Shown here: positions 23,219-35,385 of the stretch, in pieces | Layout: each line of letters opens with the position of its first letter | Numbering within the stretch: the stretch's first letter is position 1 | Assembly (NCBI RefSeq): GCF_004798865.1 | Contig: NW_025335587.1 | Location: 7,577,773 to 7,641,772, forward strand | Length of the DNA stretch: 64,000 bases | Reading direction: 5' to 3' | Origin: Varanus komodoensis | Lineage: Eukaryota; Chordata; Lepidosauria; Squamata; Varanidae | Translations under genes and position numbers: made by a program | The notes under the pieces: model-generated | The model's input: only the letters and a program-made list of their open reading frames with translations | The model's database searches: none | Told to the model about the DNA's origin: nothing

Positions 23219-26200
23219 GAATACAGAGCAAGAAAATATGGAACAGCACAACAACATGTTAGCTAGAGAAAGCCTGACTGAACACGTACTTTTCCATGAA
23301 GCATTTGAAACATGCCACATTTTCTGCCTTCTAAATTGCATGAGAGAAGGTTCTCTAAAAGGTGGATCTAACCAGTGGAAGGCCTATTGCAGAGGTATTA
23401 CATGATGACATTCTGGTAATTTCAGAATGACCAGTAAGACCACCTCTGATTTTAAATATCAACTGGGCATATGTAAGAGCAAAGGTGATGTGCTAATCAT
23501 TTTTTTAGTTTTGTGACTCTCTGGTGTTCAACAAAAACCTATGTCCAAGTACTGCGCCTCAGTACTTGGAGAGTGCAGTGGGTTGAGAGCAAGTCCCCAG
23601 TGCCAGCATATTGTAAGTTTCCTCAGCAAGACAAGCTAAAGTGGCTATAATTGAAGCCATGCATGCACAGCACACATAATACTTTGTAATTAGAAAATGT
23701 AAATGTAGCCGTGACAAAGAAAGGGATTTCAAAAGTGTTTCAAAACGTATGGGGAAGGAAGTCTCATCGGATCACGAATAAATCCAGAATAATATGCCTG
23801 CTCATGTCATTTTAGAGCTGCTCCTAACCACTGTGCATTCTTTTCTTTTTTTCTCACTGAGGGGTGAAAAGTCTTCATTAAATTGTATGACTCAGATACA
23901 GGATCTCTAAACTGCCATGGCTATCTCCCACTGTTAGGAAAGATCATTTTGTCTGGACTCTTTGACCACAGGAAGAGTTGCCTTTTTTTTTTTTTTTTTT
24001 TTTTGCATTCAGAGGACTTACATTGATAGCAATCATTCTATACAAGCATCCTGTGGTTTGATACACTCCTGTGCATTGGCTTAGTCTCTCTCTGTATGTG
24101 CATGTGTAAGGCTCCATTAATTAGTCCTCTCCTATGGAGAAGCCCCTGTAGAATTTTCAGCAGGACTTGGGAGTGTGAACAGTGATTCAACAGGGCCTTG
24201 AACCCAGAACATAACAAAGAACAGTGCTATTAACATAAAGCACCACGTCCATCATGATTAACAGATGCAGGATATAAATGGTAGAGAGCAAGCAAAGAGA
24301 AGGAAAAGGCCATCAACATGGATCCTGTTTTTTGTCTTCCCACTAAGGTAGAGAAGATACACTAGAACAAAGGCAGCTTTGACTAGAATAAACACGAGTT
24401 GTGTTTAGCTGTGAAAGATATTAATCCATGCTGGGTTGTGGATTTCCTCATTACTCTGACAAGTGCAATCACTCCGATTCAGCCACCACATAGGGGGCAT
24501 TTAGATACCTTATAAAGGCAGGAACATGGCTCTCAAATCAAAGCATCTAGCAGCTGGTCTCCAGTCCCTTGCCTTCTGCATTACCAGCACTGAAGTGCCC
24601 CCAACATAGTGAGAGATCCATCTCTTGCTTTGCTTTCTCCTACATTTGGTTCTTTTTACCCTGAAGTTCTTTCCATCCTGAACATGAGGAAATGTGCAAC
24701 TGTTGCTAAACTCTCATAAAAAAATGAAACTGAATTATTACCCATCTGCACCCAGTGAACTCATTAGGTACAGCTATTTCCAGCGTGGAAAGGCTTGTGC
24801 TGTGCCTGCTCCTACTGTCAGAAAGGAGAAGTAACTCAACACAGGGATTCAACCAAATTGTTTCTGTGCTAAGCCCTCACATGTACAGATCACGCGATAT
24901 GTCTGTATCTATACATTGGTCTTATATTCAACTTTTTAAAAGAATAACCTCAAGTTCTTTTGCAAATTTGGGTAAATTATCATCAAAACCAAACGTGGAT
25001 GCATTTTCCAGCATCCCTACTTGGAAACCAGTCAGATGAGGCCCTACAGATCAAATATTTCAGTTGCAGACTGAAAGGATGGGTAGGTACCTCCCCACCA
25101 ACTACCACCCTGTTTCCATGCAATGAGCTAATTCCTGACCAACACATGCTATAAAACCCCCAAGGCTGAGTCATTTCATTTCATTAGTATGAACAACTTC
25201 TTACCTTGCCTTATCATCCACCTGACTTTAACCACACTTTCTGTTTCCCTGCTTTTCAGCTTTACTATTTTGACAGAACCAGCCTTCCCCCCAGCAGTCA
25301 GGAGCCCCATGTGCCACACTTAGCATATTGTTATACATTAGAGAAGGATGCAGAACTAAGAAGAGCTTAGCAATATGGCTTTCAGAATTTGATTTGCATA
25401 AAATTCCACAATGTTCATGAAGGGGAAAATACTTGGAAGGGAGAAAGTACTCCATTACAGGAGGAAGTGCTACAATGGGAGTGGGAACCTGAGGATCCAG
25501 TGATCCAGTGAGTAGGAGAATGAACAACTCCTTGATTATTTCTTACTTACTGTAGAATTTATAAACCCCTTTATAATAAGGGATATCAGAGTAGTGTACA
25601 TTAAATTAAAATAAAAGATTAAAATGTACAATAACAGCAAAAGCATCCTTAAAAATAAAGTGGCTGGAATTAGAAAATGCTTGACAATATGTGCTAAAAA
25701 TGTAGGTGTATGACAGATCTCAGTTGGAATGACATTATTAATTCCAAGTTTCATTAATGAATTAGGGATGAAGGTTGCTATGCAAAGTCAGCTGTTAGTT
25801 TCTGACAGCAGACCAGTTGAGATATGTAATTTCTCAGATCAAGTCTTAGTTATACCACAACAGGAAACTTGAACACAAAGAAGCACAAGTAATGTACAGT
25901 ACAGGGAGCAGACTATATGCCAATAGCTGAGCTGATAGAAAGACCTCAAATTCACATTTACCCAGTTTTAGTGAGCAATAAAACTGTGATCCAATGCATC
26001 CCCCTTCATGCTGAGAGAAGAATCCAATATGGATGTGATGCCAATAGAATCCTTCCTGCACCTGGCTTCTGAAGTATATGCAACAATTGCTCCATGTCAG
26101 CCTCCAGCTCCAACTGTAGGAAAGTCTGCCAAAAGATTTCAGGCACAGCCAGGCAGCCAGAGCTGTTCTCCCAGAAACATCAAACTCAGCCAGCTCCATG

Positions 26201-26517
26201 GTGAAAGTGAGTTTAAAAACTCAGGGAAAACAGCAGAAGGGTTAAAGAGTAATGACCGTCCAAAGTGTTCTCCCTTCTTCTCTTGTTTCTAATACTGCTG
26301 TGGATTTCCCAGCATGAGTCCTGGGTGTGCACTTCTTAACTGGACTCTTCAGCTGGAGCTGTGCAAGTGTCTTGTGAGTTCCAACGGACGGCTTTGAAAT
26401 ACAACTTGGAAATGGTGCGTCCAGGCATTTGTCAGCTTTTTGACATGGGATTTTTTCCTCTGAAGTTACATCAAAGGGGACACTGCTGGATTGAGTCAGG
26501 CCACTTATCCCTGGAGG
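23219..26517. other. Repeat-poor, unassigned non-coding DNA
   Basis: It contains a 22-bp poly-T run and an antisense L2-like tail candidate at 25555-25670. ORFs to 117 aa (25846-26199 minus) show no known domain. Confidence 0.4.
23983..24004. repeat. Poly-T run (22 bp)
   Basis: Uninterrupted T tract. It may be a retroposon A-tail on the minus strand, but no retroposon body is recognisable beside it. Confidence 0.95.
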
Positions 26518-26651
26518 TCAGCCTTTCCCAGGCTGGTGCCCCAGGTATGTTGGACTAAAACTCCCATAATTCCCAGCTGGGTTTGCTGGTTCAAGGGAAG
26601 TTGGGAGTTGTAATCTGATGCATCTGGAGAGAACCAGGTTGGGGAGGCTGA
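26518..26651. mobile_element. Palindromic MITE, family P, well-preserved copy
   Basis: The left arm (tcagcctttcccaggctgg, then 'ggactaaaactcccat') and the right arm (gggagttgtaat, then 'ctggag' and 'aaccaggttggggaggctga') are inverted copies over about 55 bp, joined by a short centre. There is no coding capacity. This is a good reference copy for the family. Confidence 0.75.
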
Positions 26652-28964
26652 CCGGCAGTGAGGAGGGGGAGTTTCTTTCCCAGCCCTACCTGAAGTTCCT
26701 GAGATTCAGCCTAAGGCATTGGGCATCCATGTGCTCTGCCTCCCAGTGGCAGCACTACTCCCTAAACCTACACCGGTCAGGCCCAGAGCTTCAAAGTTCA
26801 GTTCAAGGCGTCACTATGTCCACGTTCTGGACTCCTCTGGCCCAGCTCAAATTAAAGGAGGCTCCCTCGAGATCACATGGAGCCTACAGCTTTGCTCTCC
26901 AGGCCAGCAGCAGTGCTCATGCAAGTGCCACTTGTGAAATTGGCCACTCAGCGGCTACTGCATAATTCGTGCAATTGCAGCAGCTCAGAACCTGGTTGCC
27001 GAGGGGGTTTAAATCATGACGGACAGGTAGATGGGTCTCCTCGGAGAACAGATTTTCATGAGTGCTTCTGGATGATGAGTCCTCCATATTCTCTTGGTCC
27101 TTTTATGTCCCAAAGCACCCTAGTCTCAATGTCTTTTGTTCAGTTCATATATTTTATGTAGCCACTGGTTATTTTTCAAAAACTCACTGTAAAAAGAATG
27201 GAAGGGGTCATGCTTTTAATACTCCAACCCTATCACACTTTTCTGAGATAGAAACAAATCTCAGCCATCCAAAATCAGGACCATTGGAACCCCCAGACTC
27301 CAGCTTTGCAGCCAATTATAGGTCTCATTTTTCAGATAGAAAATTGAAATGCAGAGAAAGTGGCTTAATTTGGTCACATTATTTCTTATGTCTGTGTCCT
27401 GTCCTCGAAAATGGTGCCTTCACTTCACCCCAACCTGGGTGCAGCTGGGAGGGTCTTTGAGCAGGGTTTTGAATCTTAGTTTTTCATGTTCATGCTCAAA
27501 ACTCCAACAACTATACCATACTGTTTGCTGTACAAATCTAAACCTGAAGGACTGCATATTGTTCAGAACCATGGTTTATTATCACAACTGGTTTAGACAA
27601 CACAATAGCCACATTTCAAGAATGACCCAAGGTGCAGTTACAACCCAGACCAAAACCTTAAGTTATCTGAACGGAACTGAGCTAAGTTATTTCTCCCTGG
27701 ACTATTGGCATGGGAAATGGCAGGCAAAACCATTTCTGCCCAGGTGAGACATCAAGGCAGAATGCTGAATCTCTAATATCAAGGCAATTTTATCTGGAAG
27801 TGTTACTCTACAGATGTTCACTTGTCATACAATAGAATTTCCCAAACATATGCTCCTAATGTTCAAGTGAGGAAGACCTTTGTGGAAGGTGCTTCAATGA
27901 TGCTACAATGATGCCCATTTTAATTGGCACCCTTAAATCCAATGCTTTAAAGACAGTCACTTCTTCATAACAAGTTGGTTTTTACATGTGACTATTCCTG
28001 GGAGATGCTAGCTAATATGGCTCCATCAGCACTCAGGTTCATTAGAAAAAGCAATTGCTATCTCCTCTCTGTGACGTGTTTGGATGGTATTCATTTCTCT
28101 TGGCATGCTATTAGCTCACCATGATTCAGAAATGGCAGTGCATAAGAAAATATTTATGACAGGATTTATCATGGAAGGACTTTAACTTCATGATCTGATA
28201 ATGGTAAGGCATTGCTTCCCTGCCCCCACCAACAAAAAACGTTGCTGTGCAGAAATTAAAAGGCCTTGTTTAGTCCTTCATATTTCAGTCAACCATTTTG
28301 GTCTGATGTTGATAGCACGTGCATTGGTGAAGGATAGATTATCTTCTAGTCTGTTGGGAATAAGGAAGCTTACTGAATTGGGTAGGAGAAGAGTGAGTGG
28401 CGTGATTGATTCTTTCAAAGTTTATTTTTCCAAGTAGCATTACACAGAGCGCAGCAAATGAGATTTTCTCTGTACTGGTATCACATACAATGGCTTCTAT
28501 CCAGAAGAGGATTATCTTGTGTACTACCCTTTGTGGCAATAGTTGAGGGTATTCCTGAGATAGAGGTAGGAACAATTTGGGGTCAAAGGTTATTTAATAA
28601 AGAGGAGTGACACAGCACAACCTGTCTTTCACCTTGTTCTTGCCCTTCCTAAAGCAAACATTTCAAGCATTGTATTGTGTTTAGCCACACACGTCTTACC
28701 TTCCTGAATATTTTCCTATGACTTAAAATAAGCATTCCATTTTGTATATGTACATTCACTGTTTTTTATCTCACATGCATACCAAGTTTGCCAGTGCTCT
28801 CTTTTCCAAACACCTATTCATATTGGGCTTTTAGGATAGCCAAGCGAGCACCAATGTCATCCCAGCTGGGTTTCAAACTCAGCCCAGCGTGGCCTATGCA
28901 ATGGAGGCAGCAGAGAAAGAAAGAGACCAGGGGAAGAAATTCAACTCTGTCCACTCTTTTATAC
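26652..28964. other. Unassigned non-coding DNA with several overlapping ORFs
   Basis: Plus-strand ORFs of 94-132 aa overlap in different frames between 26618 and 27747. They have no recognisable domain, and the overlap in several frames argues for a locally stop-poor sequence and against a gene. Confidence 0.4.
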
Positions 28965-28967
28965 CAG

Positions 28968-29030
28968 GGATGGGAAACCTACAGCCCTCAACCCATATGC
29001 AGCCCCCACCCTAATTTCAGAAGCCTTCTT
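28968..29030 (+). mobile_element. hAT-like terminal fragment
   Basis: 'accagggatgggaaacctac' followed by 'agccctca' and 'tgcagcccccac' resembles the start of hAT elements ('caggggtgggcaacc' then 'ggccc'). No matching far end was found, so this is a fragment or a false lead. Confidence 0.4.
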
Positions 29031-29410
29031 TTGCATCTTATCAGTTCAAATATCCAGCATGAGTTATTCTTCCTTCTATAGCCCATGGAAGTAAAAAAAA
29101 AAGCAATGGCCATGCTCTGAACAGAATTCTGAACCAGAAATGCATTTTATCTGATTCATTATGGCTCTTCTTTGGGTAAATCATATACTTCCCAATTCTG
29201 AAAATAGACTAAAACAGCTCTCAGAAACTCTATGTCTTGTTCTATCCAGTTTTCCCTTTCGGTTTCTGCCGAGTAGGTATAAGGCAGTTTCCTATATTCC
29301 TAATTAGAGAAGTTTATTTCCATAAATCCCTACCAATGCAGTTCTTAGGGACATTTGACATGGGACACCACCAGAAACATAATCTGAACTTGTAGTGTGA
29401 TTCGATATCA

Positions 29411-29426
29411 CAACTCTTATGTTATT
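29411..29426. repeat. Target-site duplication, left copy of L1 insertion
   Basis: 'caactcttatgttatt' is repeated exactly at 29847-29862 and flanks the L1 fragment. Confidence 0.88.
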
Positions 29427-29846
29427 TTTTTAAAATAAGTTTTATTATTATTATTATTTTCTACAAACTAAAATAAACTAAAAACATCAATCATCAAAGA
29501 CATCAGACCTACTGGGTCAGCCCCCACATTTTTTTTATAACACTCCATAGACATATTCAAATCTACGCATAGTCCCGTTTCTCTAGCCAATAATAAAAAA
29601 AGTTCCAAGTTTGATAGAAATATGTTTCCTCCTTCTCCTTCTGAGACAAAGTCAGCCTGTCCATTTCAGTGCAATCCAGGATCTTTTTAAAAATCAGTTC
29701 ATCAGTAGGTGGTTCTTCAATGCTGGGCAAATACAATCCTTGCCGCAGTAATTACATGTAGAATCAGATACGTTGCTTGTTTGTCAATATCATCAGACAC
29801 AGTGCCTAATAAAAAGACTTTAGGTTTAAATATTAAAGATTTTTGG
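29427..29846 (-). mobile_element. L1 LINE, 5'-truncated, 3' end of ORF2 plus UTR and A-tail
   Basis: The minus strand encodes the L1 ORF2 C-terminus: an 'ARIVFAQH' stretch, then EEPPTDELIFKKILDCTEMD, then a Lys/Glu-rich linker and TWNFFYYWLEKRDYA before a stop near 29565. This matches the L1 layout (A.xxIAQxW ... EMAKLT ... TWxPFxxFL). The left end is T-rich, the complement of an A-tail, and exact 16-bp direct repeats flank the insert. Only about 420 bp was inserted, a typical 5' truncation. The frame shows at least one interruption upstream of the EEPP segment. Confidence 0.82.
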
Positions 29847-29862
29847 CAACTCTTATGTTATT
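29847..29862. repeat. Target-site duplication, right copy of L1 insertion
   Basis: Exact second copy of 29411-29426. It marks the 5' (truncated) end of the minus-strand L1. Confidence 0.88.
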
Positions 29863-30157
29863 ATGGTTCTGATTACTGCAAGACAAAAAGTCTAGTAATG
29901 TCATAGTTCCTCCAGATCTCTAGAGCTGTATAAAGTCCTTTTATGAGATAATGAAAGAACATATAGAAGCAACAAACCCTTTCTTCTTGAAAGCAACAAG
30001 TATGTGGTGGCTAAGGCTTCACAGAATTCATTTACACTCTTGATCTGACCTCAGATCAGGGACAAGGCTTCAGATTCCCCTTGTCCTTTCAGTTCTGATT
30101 TTCTATAAAATAAGGATGGCAACATAACATGTTCCAGTGTTACATTTTGCAGTTGGC

Positions 30158-30171
30158 GGGGGGGGGGGGGG
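30158..30171. repeat. Poly-G run (14 bp)
   Basis: Uninterrupted G tract, prone to slippage and able to take part in a G-quadruplex. Confidence 0.95.
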
Positions 30172-30248
30172 AGTTGAACCTGAGAAAGCAGTGGCAAGAA
30201 CATGGCACATTACTAACATGAAACCAGAGCCTGGAATGCCCCTACTCA

Positions 30249-30315
30249 TGAATTTGCAGTCCAATTCTATGCAGGTTTGCTTAGTTAAATGATGGGACTT
30301 ACTTCTAATAAATCT
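30249..30315. repeat. Short dispersed repeat ('tttactcagaagtaa' family), decayed
   Basis: 'tgcagtccaattctatgcag' and 'gatgggacttacttctaata' correspond to the family's 'tgcaatcctatgca' start and 'aatgggacttactcc' middle. Confidence 0.45.
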
Positions 30316-31379
30316 CAGCTGCCCTGATGCCCTTATCCTCTGCCACTCTCTGGGTGTTCCTGGGGGTGGGGGGTGTCTGAGCTGTGGGGCCCGGCCTTCA
30401 GTTCAAAGGTCCAGCCCTAGCTGCATTCTTACATTGCCTTTCTACAATGGCATTCAAGGTAGTTTCAAAAATACAATTTAAAATGCAAAAATAAATGAAA
30501 TAAATGTAACAAAATCTCTCTCTCAAACTGTTGGTGATCCCTTTGGGAGCTGATGAGGCAAGCTATTTGGTCTGGGCTTCTCTGTAGCCCAGTATTTGTA
30601 CCCAAGTATGGCCTTCATGCCCATTTGGTTTTGGCTTATCAAATGAGAATAAAATCTACAAGAGAAATATCCATGGAATTATACAGAAGAAAGAGTGGTA
30701 CATGCAAGACTATTGGACCACAGTCTGGTGGTGTTCAATTTTTGTTCATTATTCTACTGATCATGATCCCAGCCAGAAACGTAACAAATGGATAGAGCAA
30801 TAGATAGACATTACTTTAAATAAATGCCTAGCAGCCGCATCGCTATTAATTGTTATTGTAGGGTAGGTGCAAGTTTGGATTGGAGAACTAGCATGAAGGC
30901 AGGGGGTGATTAAGTCTAAATTGGTTGCCCTGCACTATTTTGTAGCAAAACTTAGAGTAAAAGATGTAGGATTTGCCCACAAACATTGCTTAAATGCACC
31001 TTTGTTTCTTTACTCATTTTTGAACAGGCTTCAAGTTGCAAGAATACAGAAAGCATTCAGTACCTCCTGAAGAGAATGGCATTTTTCAATGATACACACA
31101 GATATAATGCAGTGGATTGAACAGGGCTTCTGAGAAAAATTGCTTCTTGAAAAGAGACAAATGAAGAGAGGACTCCTTTGTGAGTCCTTTCTCAGAATCA
31201 GAACTCAGTCAGGATTAGACCAACAAGCTTTGTATCTTTTGGTGCATGTTGTACACATTTAACAAACATTCTCCAGCTGCATATGATGATGACAGATAGC
31301 AGCTGCACTGCATGATTATCTTATCATATTATTACTGCATGAACTAAAATCTGCACTGGCTTTGTCCTGTGTTGGGAAA

Positions 31380-32130
31380 TTCTATGGGTGTCATGAATGA
31401 TTACAGAGGCGTCAGCTCTGTTAGTTCTCTTGGACTTCTCAGCAGCCTTCAGTTCCACCAGCCATGGTGACCAAACATAGACATAACCTGCAGTCTTCCA
31501 CACAGTTCTTTTGTCACCCTTGCTGTTTAATATCTGCAGTGTTTTATTTTTACAGTCTTTACAGTACTTATAGTAAATAAATAATATTTACATGAAGCTC
31601 CTTGAGGTGATCATTCAGAGCTTTGAAATGAGGTGTCACCAATAGACTTAAGACACCCAGCTCAATTGCTCTTTGACACCTAATGAAAAGGAAGCATTTG
31701 AAACCTTTGATTGTTGCCTGGGTTTAGTAATGGGCAGATGAAGTTGAACAAACTGAGGTTAAACCCAGGCAAGATTGGTGATGCTGTCTGCCACTAGAAG
31801 CCTGACTCAGAGACCAAGATTCACCTGTTCTGGAAAGAGTTTAGCTTCATCCAAAGGATCAGTTCTGTAGCTCGGAAGTATGCCCTCATCCTATGCTGTC
31901 TTTGGATCTTCAGGTGGAAGCGATGGCAACTACACCTGAGGCGCAGCTACAATACTTCCTTGGCTTCATGTTTCAACTATTGCAAAGCGTCTGCCTTAGA
32001 CCTACCCCTGAAGAACCTCCAAAAGCCTCCATTGGTGTGAAATGTGGCACCTGGCCTGCTAACCAGTGCACTGCATTGCAGGGAAGGATCACACCTGTGC
32101 TGAAAGACCTGCAGTGATTGTCAATTTTGT
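31380..32130 (+). mobile_element. L2-type LINE, reverse transcriptase region (decayed)
   Basis: Motifs occur in the right L2 order. 'LLVLLDLSAAF' (about 31421-31453) corresponds to RT motif A, which in intact L2 reads LLDLSAAFDTV. 'SPLLFNI' follows near 31516-31536. A decayed YADDTQL region lies near 31635-31665, then a LNKLRLNPGK stretch matching 'NKLKLNPDKTE' at 31745-31775, then a thumb region ending in the HITPVL equivalent near 32085-32105. The frame is broken many times and the catalytic YADD is not readable. The 3' end is absent. Confidence 0.7.
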
Positions 32131-32459
32131 CACCTTTTCACCCCTCTGTTCAAATTAGTTATCTAATATATTACAACTAAGGGAGATACGGATAGTTTTA
32201 GTTTTCTCTAGAAGTGAGAATACTAGCACTTGTATTGTCCTTGTAATATTGTGTAATATTTTATTTCAAAATGTACAAGTAGGACTGATTTGAAGCAAGG
32301 TATCTCCTAAAAACAGATCACAAACTTGCTGATCACTTATCAGCTTCCCAAGGTTACAATGGATATGTGGCTTATACACTTCAATACCTCTTGGGTTTTA
32401 GCTACTGGTCAGCCATTTAAAAAATCAGCCACTATAGAAACTCAGGTGTTGCCATGGAC

Positions 32460-32900
32460 TTGCTCAGAGCCAGCATCAAGAGCAGCCAAGGGGTGACCCC
32501 CCCCGCCACCCCCCCACCCTAGCAAAGCCCACCGACCAGAGGTCCCTGGACCTCTTGCTCCTCCTCACCATCACAGCCTTCCTGTTTACCTGTCTCTCAC
32601 TGTGGCCCAGAAATGATGGTGATGAGGAGCAGCGGCAGCAAGTGCCACAGCCTAGCTGCTCACTGGCTCTTTGCCTGTCAAGCAAGCAAGGGGCAGCAGC
32701 GGTGGAGGCTTTGCTTATCTTGGACAGCAGGAAGTTCGTGAATGGAAGCTGAACGACCTAGATGAAGGTATTAAGCGAAGGTATGTGCTCCAGCAGCCTA
32801 TCCAGCAGTGCTGCGTAAGTGAAACTGGACACCTAGCAGGAAAGTGTGTGATTGAGAGGGAGAGAGAGGGGAGCAGAAAGGGAGCCTGTCATACTGTCTG
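32460..32900. other. GC-rich block of unknown origin
   Basis: C-runs at 32498-32518, CAG/CAGCGG-rich text at 32630-32710 and G/A-rich text at 32850-32880. It resembles the block at 52300-52870 in composition and in phrases such as 'agcagcgg' and 'tcctcctcacc'. It may be a GC-rich repeat family or a decayed CpG island. Short ORFs (65-76 aa) lack domains. Confidence 0.35.
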
Positions 32901-33603
32901 ATGTACCCCAGTGATACATTACCTTTTCTTAATTTCTAGAAATTAAACAAAATGCTCCAGGGTACAGACAGTCTAAAAGCATTTCATAATAAATCTATGC
33001 AAGTTCACTGGTGTTTAATACAAATACTGCTTCAAGTGCTTTTTAAAATGCATTATCACCTTTAAGTAAATACTGTGGAAGGCTGCCAAATTTTTGGGTG
33101 CCGTTTGCTGTAAATTGGTACATTTATATCATTAATGCAATAAAATGTTTAAACGTTCATTGGATTTTGCTAACTGATTCTGGAGTTTGAATGGTAATAA
33201 TTTTTATGCATTGATCAATTATCTGTTAAGTGGTTGCTATAGTATTTCTGTTAGGCAGGCAAAGTACCATCCTTATAACACTTTTCATCTAAATTAGATC
33301 TGACTCAAAGCAAATGGGTGATTACTAAATGGGATGTTTTCATTACCATCTACTGAAAAGAATACATAGTTGAAGTCAATGGGACTTACTCTTAGGAAAG
33401 TATGATTTCAAACAGAGACAGTAAGGTCTTCATGTGTCTTTCTGGCCCTTTGGGTAAAATCAAGAGCAATGCTGACTGTATAGACTGAGGAGGGAGGGGC
33501 AGCAAAAACACTGGTAAGGCCAAGGATGAGCTACATCATGGCACAGCTGCTGTCACACCAGCAATTGTAGCTTAAAGGCACAATAGTATGCATGCTGAGG
33601 TGG

Positions 33604-33654
33604 AAAAAGTCCTACAACTCCCAGCATTCCCCAGCCAGTGTTTGAGGACTTTTT
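33604..33654. repeat. Short hairpin with MITE family P core
   Basis: 'aaaaagtcct' (33604-33613) is exactly complementary to 'aggacttttt' (33645-33654). The spacer holds 'acaactcccagcattcc', the family P core. Confidence 0.6.
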
Positions 33655-33920
33655 AAACCACTCAGCGGTAAAGAAATAATAACAAATAATAAATAAAGAC
33701 TAAAGCTCTTACTGCCAGTAACTAAGACTGAGAGGTACTTCAGCCTTTTATAAAGGGGAACAAAGAATGTGAAAGCCAAACAATCACCACAGAGTAGGTG
33801 ATTAGGAAAGGGGAGGGGGAGTGGAAATCTGGGAAATCCTCAAGGACTGGACTTGAGCCCAGTGGGGGTCATATTTGACTCCTGGTCTTGACGTTTCCCT
33901 CCCCTAATACATGCCATAAC

Positions 33921-33936
33921 GGGGGGGGGGGGGGGG
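33921..33936. repeat. Poly-G run (16 bp) with GT extension
   Basis: An uninterrupted G16 is followed by tgtgtgtggggg. A slippage and G-quadruplex candidate. Confidence 0.95.
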
Positions 33937-34040
33937 TGTGTGTGGGGGAATCCAAGCTTACAATGGAGAAATAACAGGAACAAAATGGAATTCCTCCTGA
34001 TGAAGGATTGGGACCAAGCTTTCGAATGACCTCACACAGG

Positions 34041-34171
34041 CAGGTATCCTCCAGATGTGTTGGAGTACAGCTCTCCTCAGTCCCAGCCAGTCTGGCCCAT
34101 GGTCAGATATGATGGGGTTTGTAGCTTGAAGCCTCTGTGGGGGGGAAGGGGCACACCAGGTTGAGGAAGAT
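34041..34171. mobile_element. Palindromic MITE, family P
   Basis: The left arm 'atcctccagatgtgttggag' and the right arm (gatggggtttgtagc, then 'caccaggttgaggaag') are inverted relatives. Total about 130 bp, no coding capacity. Confidence 0.68.
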
Positions 34172-34640
34172 GATCCAACAGGCTTAATAGCACTTCATTC
34201 CTTCTCTCTTGCTATGTAGATTATAAAAATAGAAACATATCTGAGCATTTATCTCATGCTTCACTTTGAACCTGGGCTGTTTTCCTACAGCTCAAGACTA
34301 GCCCTAGCAATATATTTAGGGGCCAAAGCTGGAGTAATTCCATCAGTCCTGGCATGGAGACCTAACATATGGTATGAAAAAATGGGTTTTAAATGGTTCT
34401 GCACAGAAATTGTGTGTTTGTTTAAACTGTGTATCTCCCAACATAGAGACAGAGCAAAAATAATATCACCAGGACCCATTCTGTAGAATTTTCTACCACG
34501 TATCTGGGTGAAATGAAGGTTTTCAAGTTTACATATCCAAAATGAAATTTAATTTAAACAAGGCAGAAGTTTTGGTGAATGGTGGGCATTGTGATCTGTG
34601 GATAATGGATAGGCTGATTCTCAAAAGGATCACTTTGACT

Positions 34641-34889
34641 GGCTTCAGATAACATGATATTCCACACTCAGGGGTTGAATATTGCTTAAGTGTGGGTTTT
34701 TGTAGAACTTAGCTCCACTAACAACCCATGGCTTCTTAACCATGAATAACCCATGAAGAGACCCCATGTTTATAATCACAGTTGGGTTCAGAAACCTTAG
34801 TAGCCAACATCTTAACAACAACCCGTATCAACAAGTCAATGACAGCCCACACAACACCCTTGAGTGTGGGTTATCATGTTGTCCAAGCC
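34641..34889. mobile_element. MITE with about 38-bp terminal inverted repeats, family unknown
   Basis: The left end reads 'ggcttcagataacatgatat' then 'tccacactcaggggttg'. The complement of the right end reads 'ggcttggacaacatgataac' then 'ccacactcaagggtgttg'. The centre (about 170 bp) has several 'aacccatg' and 'aaccatg' units and no ORF of note. I see no clear target duplication. The match is imperfect, so the insertion is not recent. Confidence 0.65.
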
Positions 34890-35194
34890 CAAACATCCTC
34901 TCCAAGAGACCAGGTTTGGGGCTGGGCATTCCCCGCACTCTCCTTTTTTGGCTGACCCACTGATACCAATGCTGCCCATGCTGCCTTTCCTCAGCTTCAG
35001 CTGGCTCACCAGCTGCCTCTTCTCCCTCACAGCTGTGATGCATTCAGTTATTTCCTGTTTGGTTTACTATAACATGTTCTATGTGAGCGGTAATGAACAT
35101 CAAAGCCTGGCTTCTCAGTCGCACCCTCTCCCCATCATCCCAGCCATTTCTTCCTGACTGCTGGTCATGTGGTGATACAATTGGCTTGTGCAAA

Positions 35195-35385
35195 CTTTCT
35201 TCCCCATTCTAAAAGGGCAAAATGCCTCTCCCGAGGCTGACTAGTGGAAGTGAGAACTTTTCACTGGAACATGCTGGTGTTTTCCTCTGTACCCATTTGG
35301 CCCTGGGCCCCACTCACCACCTGAGAGCTTATCCAGAAGTGCATCTAGCCCTTGGGCTGAAAGAGCTCCAACAGCCACGCTGAAC
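35195..35385 (-). mobile_element. hAT-like non-autonomous transposon, family X, antisense
   Basis: On the complement it starts near 35385 with 'gctctttcagcccaagggct' and later reads 'gttccagtgaaaagttctca' and 'gagaggcattttgccctttt'. The same ordered phrases occur at 49.4-49.6, 51.1 and 58.5-58.7 kb. The start resembles hAT ends of the 'caggggtgtyggacctctttcagcc' type, so hAT is a provisional assignment. Confidence 0.55.

Larger units (their letters stand above)
29863..31379. other. Unassigned non-coding DNA
   Basis: Contains a G14 run, a G-rich patch at 30360-30405 and a faint antisense L2-type tail at 30425-30505. No gene is seen. Confidence 0.4.
32901..34040. other. Unassigned DNA with a possible conserved element
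   Basis: The stretch 33040-33250 has AT-rich, non-repetitive text with intact TAAT cores. A short hairpin lies at 33604-33654 and a G16 run at 33921. A decayed 'tttactcagaagtaa' family piece is at 33370-33410. Confidence 0.4.

Noticed and set aside
26618-27747. Possible multi-exon gene from stacked plus-strand ORFs
   Set aside because: The frames overlap one another, lack known domains and the first one starts inside a MITE.
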